DNA of 11,443 nucleotides from JAUXEH01 sp965602945 (GTDB taxonomy: Bacteria > Acidobacteriota > Aminicenantia > Aminicenantales > Aminicenantaceae). The notes under the pieces were generated by a model. That model was not told the DNA's origin, did no database searches, and worked only from the letters and a program-made list of their open reading frames with translations. The position numbers were made by a program, and so were the translations under genes. Positions 6,365-11,443 of this stretch are shown piece after piece; the stretch's first letter is position 1, and every line of letters begins with the position of its first letter. The DNA lies in NCBI GenBank assembly GCA_965602945.1, contig CBFDBC010000119.1:1-11443 (forward strand), read 5' to 3'.

Positions 6365-8455
6365 ATGAAAGACTTTGATGCGGAAAAAATCAGGAATATC
6401 GCCGTTGTCGGTCATGGATCCTGCGGAAAGACCACGCTGGCCGCCGCCTTCCTGTTCGATACCGCCGCCACCTCGCGTCTCACACAAGTGGATAAAGGGA
6501 ACACGGTCACCGATTATGATCCGGATGAGATCGATCGTCAGATCTCGATAAATTCCTCCCTCTGCCACCTGGAGTGGAACGGGCATAAGATCAACCTGAT
6601 CGACTGTCCCGGTTATACCAACTTTCTTTGGGACACACGCGCCAGCCTGCGGGCTGTGGACTCGGGTGTCGTGATTGTGAGTGCGGCGGGAGGCGTCGAG
6701 GTCGGCACTGAAAAAGTGTGGGATATGATGGCGGAGCTGGAGATTCCCGGGATCTTTGTGGTGAACAAGCTGGACAGGGAAAACGCCGACTTTTACAGTA
6801 GCGTGGGAAACATACATGAGTTCTTCGGCCGGCAGGCGATCCCCGTCCAGATGCCGATCGGCAAAGAGGGAGGATTCACCGGAGTGGTGGATCTGATCAA
6901 GCAGAAAGCGTTTGTCTACGCGAAGGATGGCAGCGGGAAATTCAAGGAAGAGGACATCCCCGACGAGTTGAAGGATGAGGCCCGGAAAAAGATCGAGGAA
7001 CTCACCGAGATGGTGGCCGAGAACGATGAGACCCTCATGGAAAAATATTTCGAGAACGGTGAACTGTCGCCCGAGGAGTTGATCTACGGTTTCAAGAAGA
7101 GTGTGCTGGAGCGTCAGATCTTCCCGATATTCTGCGCTTCGGGGGGTGCCAACATCGGTGCCCAGACCATCCTGGATGGAGTCGTGAACTTCCTTCCGGA
7201 TCCGGTTCAGAAGGGTGAGGTCTCCTCCGAGGATGGATCCGTGAAAATGGGCCTGGACCAGCCATTCTCGGCCCTAGTCTTCAAGACCATCTCGGATCCC
7301 TACACCGGACGTATCTCGATCATGCGCGTGTTCTCAGGGAGGGTCAATCCCGATGCCAGTGTGGAGAATACCTCCAAGCAGAGCATGGAAAAGCTGGGGG
7401 GACTGTTTTTCCTGCAGGGGAAGGAGCAGATCCCGGCGGGCCAGGCCAAAGCCGGAGATCTGGTGGCTACCGCCAAACTCAAGGAAACAGGAACTGGCGA
7501 CACCCTGTGTGACAAGGGGAAGGGGATACGTTTCTCCGGAATCAAATTCGCAGAGCCTTCCATCTCTTTCGCCATCGAACCCAAATCCCGGGGAGACGAG
7601 GATCGTATATCCCAGGCAGTCCACCGCATAATGGAGGAGGATCCTACCGCGCGCTTCACACGGGATCCTGAAACTGCGCAGCTCATCATCTCGGGGAACG
7701 GGCAGCTCCACGTCGAGATCATCACCAACCGGCTCCGGAAGCGGTACAACGTCGATGTGGACCTGAAGCCCCCCAAGATATCCTACAAGGAAACCATCAA
7801 AGGCCGCTCCGATGTCCAGGGTAAATACAAGAAACAGACCGGCGGCCGGGGCCAGTACGGGGATGTGCGTGTCAAGTTCGATCCCCTGCCCCGGGGCGAG
7901 GATTTTGTCTTCGAAAACACGGTTTTCGGAGGCTCCATCCCCAGGAACTACATCCCTTCGGTGGAGAAAGGCCTACAGGAAATACGCAAGAAGGGGATTT
8001 TGGCCGGCTATCCCACCGTGGACTTCAAGGCCAACCTGTACGACGGAACCTATCATGAGGTCGACTCTTCGGACATCGCCTTCAAGGTAGCGGCTTCTCT
8101 GGCTTTCAAGAAAGGCATAAGGGAGGCCAGGCCCACGATCCTCGAACCCATCATGAACGTGGAGACCTACACACCGGACACCTACATGGGTGACATCATG
8201 GGTACGCTCAACGGCCGGCGGGGCAAGGTGCAGGGCATGGAACAGAAAGGGAGCAGCCGCATCATCAAGGCGCAGGTCCCCCTGGCCGAGATGCTGGATT
8301 ATGAGCCGACGCTCACCTCGATCACAGGAGGCCGGGGTTCCTTCCTCATGGAGTTTTCCCATTACGAAGAGGTCCCGGCGCATCTGCACCAGAGGATCAT
8401 CGATGAATCCATCAAGGAAGGGCGGATCCGCCCCAGCGAAGAAGACGAGAAGTAG
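6365..8455 (+). CDS. fusA: EF-G-2-type translation factor GTPase
   Basis: This is a five-domain translational GTPase of 696 residues, normal for EF-G, and it resembles the divergent EF-G-2 branch (as in Thermus thermophilus) more than canonical FusA. G motifs: GHGSCGKT (16-23) for the P-loop, EIDRQISI (55-62) in place of the usual RGITI region, DCPGYTNF (80-87) in place of DTPGHVDF, and NKLD (134-137). Domain II follows at about 290-380. Domain IV carries QTGGRGQYGDV and YHEVDSSDIAFKVAASLAF, and domain V ends near ARRG-like NGRRGKVQGMEQ and the C-terminal EFSHYEEVPAHL. It probably binds ribosomes and hydrolyses GTP. Whether it drives translocation or has a specialised or stress role is not decidable here; a canonical fusA is expected elsewhere. 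GGAGG at 6353-6357 lies seven bases before the ATG. It is monocistronic and convergent with the transporter gene. Confidence 0.93.
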   Translation: MKDFDAEKIRNIAVVGHGSCGKTTLAAAFLFDTAATSRLTQVDKGNTVTDYDPDEIDRQISINSSLCHLEWNGHKINLIDCPGYTNFLWDTRASLRAVDSGVVIVSAAGGVEVGTEKVWDMMAELEIPGIFVVNKLDRENADFYSSVGNIHEFFGRQAIPVQMPIGKEGGFTGVVDLIKQKAFVYAKDGSGKFKEEDIPDELKDEARKKIEELTEMVAENDETLMEKYFENGELSPEELIYGFKKSVLERQIFPIFCASGGANIGAQTILDGVVNFLPDPVQKGEVSSEDGSVKMGLDQPFSALVFKTISDPYTGRISIMRVFSGRVNPDASVENTSKQSMEKLGGLFFLQGKEQIPAGQAKAGDLVATAKLKETGTGDTLCDKGKGIRFSGIKFAEPSISFAIEPKSRGDEDRISQAVHRIMEEDPTARFTRDPETAQLIISGNGQLHVEIITNRLRKRYNVDVDLKPPKISYKETIKGRSDVQGKYKKQTGGRGQYGDVRVKFDPLPRGEDFVFENTVFGGSIPRNYIPSVEKGLQEIRKKGILAGYPTVDFKANLYDGTYHEVDSSDIAFKVAASLAFKKGIREARPTILEPIMNVETYTPDTYMGDIMGTLNGRRGKVQGMEQKGSSRIIKAQVPLAEMLDYEPTLTSITGGRGSFLMEFSHYEEVPAHLHQRIIDESIKEGRIRPSEEDEK

Positions 8456-8465
8456 CTCGATCTCC

Positions 8466-9635
8466 TCAAACAGGCGTCTCAGGGCTCTGTACGGGCTTGA
8501 AGGTGATCAGGAACAGCGAGGCGATCAGGGTCAATACGAGCGAGAGAACGAAGGGTGCCGTCATTCCGACGGTTTCCCAGAGGATACCGGCCACAAAAGA
8601 GGCCGGCAGGCTGCACAGCCCCGTGATCATGTGAAAGCCCCCCAGACAGCTGGCCCGGAAGGCGGATGGGGCGCATTCTGAGACGATCGTACGCTGGACG
8701 GGCACCAGTATCCCTTTGTGCATGCCGTAAAGAACAAAACTGAATATGAGCAGAGCGGGCGTCCGCAGCACGATGAAGTTCAGGCACACGACTATCCAGA
8801 GCCCGTAAGAGGCGATCAGGACAGGCTTGCGTCCGATCCTGTCCGAGAGGTGGCCCGAGACCCAGGACGAGGCTGCTGCCGCGGCCGTGAACACAGGGTA
8901 GAGCCCGATCACGAGAGTTTTTCCGAGGCCCATCTCCCGGGCGAACATCAGCAGGAACGAATAACTGAACGCCCCCAATGCGAAGATCGCGCTGAGTATG
9001 ACAAACCGGCGGAACTGTCTGCTCAGCAGTCCCATAGAAATAAGCGGGCTCACTCTATCCCCGATGGGCGGTTTGTCCTTGATCAGGAGGATGACGAGCA
9101 CTGCGCTGACCAGAGTGGGGAGGGCGGCGATGGCCAGGATCCAGCGGTAGCCAAGGAACTGTATGAGCACGAGGACCAGGAGGCTTCCCAGCAGAGCGCC
9201 CAAATGATCCATGGCCCGGATAAAACCGAAATGGGTTCCCATGTTCGCATGGGTTGAGACATCGGCCACAATGGCGTCCCGGGGAGCGCTGCGTTCTTTT
9301 CCGATGCGGTCCAGTACCCGGAAAACGATCAACTGCTGCCAGACAGCGGACACGGCATAACCCAGGCGTGCCAGGACCGCCAGCAGATACCCAATCCAGA
9401 TGAACACCTTGCGCTTGCGGATGCGGTCGGAAAGATAGCCCGAGAAGGCCTTGGAAATCGATAACAGTCCCTCTCCGAGGCCGTCCAGCAGTCCCAGGGC
9501 CGCCATGTTGGCCTTGAGGGTCTCGGTCACGAAAAACGGCCATATGGGATAGGCCATGTTGGAGCCGAGGTCGTTGAAAAAGGTGGCGGTCGCGAAGGTG
9601 CGGATGGTCTTCTTGGGTTCCTGAGTGTCCGGCAT
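8466..9635 (-). CDS. Major facilitator superfamily (MFS) transporter
   Basis: This is a hydrophobic protein of 389 residues, counted from the ATG at 9635-9633, with about 12 predicted membrane helices in two halves. Each half has an MFS motif A loop between helices 2 and 3: GYLSDRIRKRK in the N half and GHLSDRIGRKPVL in the C half. A further family block reads DRIGKERSAPRDAIVAD, then GFIRAMDHLGALLGS. That RxAPRDAxxAD block marks a common but functionally uncharacterised MFS group; substrate and direction of transport cannot be inferred. A longer form from GTG at 9677 (14 more residues, 403 in total) is possible, but it has no ribosome site and would run through a good promoter. The gene ends ten bases from the EF-G-2 stop, with no clear bidirectional terminator between them. 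Confidence 0.9.
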   Translation of the reverse strand: MPDTQEPKKTIRTFATATFFNDLGSNMAYPIWPFFVTETLKANMAALGLLDGLGEGLLSISKAFSGYLSDRIRKRKVFIWIGYLLAVLARLGYAVSAVWQQLIVFRVLDRIGKERSAPRDAIVADVSTHANMGTHFGFIRAMDHLGALLGSLLVLVLIQFLGYRWILAIAALPTLVSAVLVILLIKDKPPIGDRVSPLISMGLLSRQFRRFVILSAIFALGAFSYSFLLMFAREMGLGKTLVIGLYPVFTAAAAASSWVSGHLSDRIGRKPVLIASYGLWIVVCLNFIVLRTPALLIFSFVLYGMHKGILVPVQRTIVSECAPSAFRASCLGGFHMITGLCSLPASFVAGILWETVGMTAPFVLSLVLTLIASLFLITFKPVQSPETPV

Positions 9636-9646
9636 AAGTTTCCGCA

Positions 9647-9674
9647 AGTATACCAGTTTCCCGCCAAATGTAAA
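9647..9674 (-). promoter_or_regulatory. Promoter for the MFS transporter gene
   Basis: Read on the minus strand, TTTACA (9674-9669) and TATACT (9652-9647) are each one mismatch from consensus and separated by 16 bases. The expected start of transcription, near 9640, lies only about five bases before the ATG at 9635. The mRNA would then be almost leaderless, and the weak GCGGAA just upstream of the ATG would be mostly outside the transcript. Predicted from sequence only. Confidence 0.5.
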
Positions 9675-9722
9675 CACAGACTGCGATCCCGGGTAATCTC
9701 ACTGAAGCGGAGAGTGCCCCTT

Positions 9723-9807
9723 GGGAAACACAGAGGGGGAGGGGTGGCATAAGTCTCATTGTTTTTTAGCGAACGGAAGGGTGGGATACACAAAGGGGGC
9801 GGGGTGG
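9723..9807 (+). repeat. G-rich 25-base direct repeat, two copies 60 bases apart
   Basis: Copy 1 is 9723-9747 and copy 2 is 9783-9807. They agree at 22 of 25 positions, beginning GGGA, then ACACA, then AGGGGG, and ending GGGGTGG. The copies start exactly 60 bases apart. A shorter match, AAACACAGA, also occurs at 9672-9680. The second copy ends six bases before the -35 box of the downstream gene. The rest of the 9678-9868 intergenic region holds no convincing gene; a minus-strand frame across it only reads the repeat as TPPPLC-type peptide. Confidence 0.75.
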
Positions 9808-9812
9808 TCGGC

Positions 9813-9841
9813 TTGACGGAAAGGAGGCTCAGGGGTATCAT
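9813..9841 (+). promoter_or_regulatory. Sigma-70-like promoter for the ChaN-PDZ gene
   Basis: TTGACG (9813-9818) and TATCAT (9836-9841) have the ideal 17-base spacer, and each is one mismatch from consensus. Transcription would start near 9848, giving a leader of about 20 bases that holds the ribosome site GGGAG (9858-9862). The G-rich repeat lies directly upstream. Confidence 0.65.
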
Positions 9842-9868
9842 ACATCTTTAATTTCACGGGAGCGAAAC

Positions 9869-11110
9869 ATGAAAAATCCAACGCTGATCCTGATTTGTGC
9901 TGTAGCGATTCTGGCTGCAGGCTCGTGGGCCGCCCAGGAACAGGATGAGTTTGCCACCCTGCGTCTCGAGCTCGGGGATCCCGGCCTCAAAGGTAAAACG
10001 ATGGAGATCCGTCCCGATGCGATCTTTTCCGCAAAAAGCGGACGCTCCCTCGAATTCGAGGATATGATCCGGGAAATGGCTGATACACGCATTATCCATG
10101 TGGGAGAATCCCACAACAGCCTCCCCATGCATCGGATTCAGGCCAGGATCATCCGGTCACTCTACGAACAGGATCCCAATCTGACCGTGGGCTTGGAGAT
10201 GTTCACGCCGCTGAGACAGGAACCACTCAACAAATGGGCGATGGGGCTGCTGACACAGAAAGAGTTCATACGGGAGGCGGAATGGTATGTGGCCTGGAAC
10301 TTCAACTTCGGCTTCTACCGTGACGTATTCGATGCGGCCAAAACACTCCGTATTCCGATGTACGGGCTGAACGCTCCCCGTGAGATCATCTCCAAACTCC
10401 GCATGCGCGGGTATGATGCGCTCACCGAGGAGGAGAAGGCTCAGGTGCCCAATCCAGACACGACGCACCAGGATCACCGGGCCTACATCCGGGCGGTATT
10501 CGAGAACATGGACATGCCGCATGCCATGGCTGGTCCCGGGCTGGACAAGGTGTTCGTAGGGCTGTACCGGGCCCAATCCGCCTGGGATGAGGTCATGTCG
10601 GACAACATCCTCAACGCCCTGGAGTACACCCGGAACAGGATGGTCGTGCTGGCGGGATCCGGGCACCTGATGTACAACCTGGGCATCAACCGGAGGGCCA
10701 TCGAGAAAAGTGGTTGGCCGTCCAAGACCGTAGTCTGCGTCATGATTCCCGAGGGACACGAAAGCGTAGAGGTCTCACGCTCCCTCGCAGACTACGTCTG
10801 GGGCCTGTCAGAAGAGCAGAGGCCGGCCTATCCATCGATCGGACTGAAGTTGAAAAAGTTCGACCATCTTGCAAACCCGGTCGTGGAACGGGAACCCATC
10901 GATGGGGTTGCCCAGGATGCCGGATTCAAGAAAGGTGATGTGATCCTGTCGGTCGGTGATCACACCTTTACCGACATCAATACCCTCCGGACCTATCTCG
11001 CCCATTCCACCTGGGGTGACACCGTCACTTTCGAGGTCCTGCGGGACGCCCAGGTCAAGGCGATAGACGTGGTATTCGAACACAAGGAGAAGGAAGAGAA
11101 ACAGGATTAA
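9869..11110 (+). CDS. Exported ChaN-family (haem-binding uptake/TIKI-EreA-like) protein with C-terminal PDZ domain
   Basis: This is a 413-residue protein. Residues 1-22 form a Sec signal peptide with probable cleavage after WAA, so it should act in the periplasm or outside the cell. No convincing lipobox is present; Cys10 is in the hydrophobic core. Residues about 45-300 match the ChaN fold family: HVGESHNSLPMH (77-88) with the GExH signature, GLEMF (108-112), YRAQSAWDEVMSDNI (233-247) and AGSGHLMYNLG (262-272). Some ChaN proteins bind haem, and related folds (EreA, TIKI) are hydrolases that use Glu/His residues; which applies here is open. Residues about 325-405 form a PDZ domain (IDGVAQDAGFKKGDVILSVG, then TLRTYLAHSTWGDTVTFEVLR), which usually binds peptide C-termini. 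The start has GGGAG six bases upstream. A second exported protein gene follows 33 bases later, probably co-transcribed. Confidence 0.85.
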   Translation: MKNPTLILICAVAILAAGSWAAQEQDEFATLRLELGDPGLKGKTMEIRPDAIFSAKSGRSLEFEDMIREMADTRIIHVGESHNSLPMHRIQARIIRSLYEQDPNLTVGLEMFTPLRQEPLNKWAMGLLTQKEFIREAEWYVAWNFNFGFYRDVFDAAKTLRIPMYGLNAPREIISKLRMRGYDALTEEEKAQVPNPDTTHQDHRAYIRAVFENMDMPHAMAGPGLDKVFVGLYRAQSAWDEVMSDNILNALEYTRNRMVVLAGSGHLMYNLGINRRAIEKSGWPSKTVVCVMIPEGHESVEVSRSLADYVWGLSEEQRPAYPSIGLKLKKFDHLANPVVEREPIDGVAQDAGFKKGDVILSVGDHTFTDINTLRTYLAHSTWGDTVTFEVLRDAQVKAIDVVFEHKEKEEKQD

Positions 11111-11127
11111 AACGCCCGTTTCCCTTT

Positions 11128-11136
11128 AAGGAGGTG
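11128..11136 (+). promoter_or_regulatory. Very strong ribosome binding site before the last gene
   Basis: AAGGAGGTG is fully complementary to the usual 16S rRNA 3' end. Its AGGAGG core ends nine bases before ATG 11144. It fixes the start of the partial gene and predicts efficient translation. No separate promoter is visible in the 33-base gap, so the gene is probably read from the promoter at 9813. Confidence 0.75.
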
Positions 11137-11143
11137 TGATCCC

Positions 11144-11443
11144 ATGCTGAAAAGAAGCACATGCTGGATCCTGTGGACGGCCGTCTGCTTTTTTGTATGT
11201 TTTCAGGGCAGTCTGCGGGCGGAAGAGAAAATCAAGACTCCCGCCGAAGCGGTCAACTACGTGCAGTACACGCAGCACGAGGACATCGCGTTTTTCCTGA
11301 GCCGCCTGGCTCACCTCTCTCCCGAGCTTGAAGTGCGGGTCGTGGGACGGACGCTCCCGGCGCGTGATCTCGGCGCCAAAGATCTTTTTCTCTGCATCCT
11401 TACGGAGGAGGGGGTGGATACTCCGGAAAAGCTCGACCGCGGC
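11144..11443 (+). CDS. Exported protein, probable M14-type zinc carboxypeptidase, 5' part
   Basis: The frame is open from ATG 11144 to the window end (100 codons), so the gene is cut. Residues 1-26 look like a Sec signal peptide: basic MLKRS, a hydrophobic core WILWTAVCFFVCF, and probable cleavage after LRA. The mature part has the layout of the N-terminus of M14 metallocarboxypeptidases: YTQHEDIAFFLSRLAHLSPE, then EVRVVGRTLPARDL, then DLFLCILTEEGVDTPEKLDRG, which in the family leads to the HxxE zinc site. That zinc site lies beyond the window, so catalytic ability cannot be judged. It follows the ChaN-PDZ gene in the same direction, and both products are exported. The family call rests on pattern only. 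Confidence 0.6.
   Translation, partial: MLKRSTCWILWTAVCFFVCFQGSLRAEEKIKTPAEAVNYVQYTQHEDIAFFLSRLAHLSPELEVRVVGRTLPARDLGAKDLFLCILTEEGVDTPEKLDRG

Noticed and set aside
8456..8465. Bidirectional terminator between the EF-G-2 and MFS genes
   Set aside because: Only ten bases separate the two stops, and I could not find a GC-rich hairpin with flanking T or A runs around them.
9527..9841. Minus-strand open frame of 104 codons covering the MFS start and the intergenic repeat
   Set aside because: It overlaps the MFS gene in another frame, and its repeated TPPPLC peptide is simply the translation of the G-rich DNA repeat.

Overview
The window comes from a moderately GC-rich, diderm-type bacterium. Gene content (bacterial IleS, LspA, Lgt, an EF-G-2-type translation factor, Sec-exported proteins) and protein style suggest an Acidobacteriota/Aminicenantes or Desulfobacterota-like lineage. 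No marker here fixes the phylum. No rRNA, tRNA, CRISPR, phage or insertion-sequence genes are visible.

Region 1 (1-1133) is the 3' part of a radical-SAM, PLP-dependent aminomutase of the KamA family. Its substrate-pocket residues look more like glutamate 2,3-aminomutase than lysine 2,3-aminomutase. Region 2 (1153-6254) is a tightly packed operon, ileS-lspA-lgt-rluD-type pseudouridine synthase. A good sigma-70-like promoter lies at 1153-1180 and every gene junction overlaps by 4 to 19 bases. It combines isoleucyl-tRNA charging, the two enzymes that mature bacterial lipoproteins (Lgt adds diacylglycerol, LspA then cuts the signal peptide) and a 23S rRNA pseudouridine synthase.

Region 3 (6255-8455) has a short intergenic stretch with a candidate promoter and an imperfect palindrome spanning its -10 box. 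It is followed by a gene for an EF-G-2-like translational GTPase. Region 4 (8466-9635, minus strand) is a 12-helix-type major facilitator transporter, convergent with the EF-G-2 gene and only 10 bases from it. Region 5 (9636-9868) is a divergent intergenic region with promoters facing both ways and a G-rich 25-base direct repeat at exactly 60-base spacing.

Region 6 (9869-11443) has two exported proteins in tandem: a ChaN-family domain fused to a C-terminal PDZ domain, and the start of a probable M14-type zinc carboxypeptidase cut by the window end.

Most of the window is housekeeping. I see no clearly new multi-gene system. The most notable points are departures from textbook active-site motifs in KamA, IleS and Lgt, and the unexplained non-coding structures at 6261-6292 and 9723-9807.
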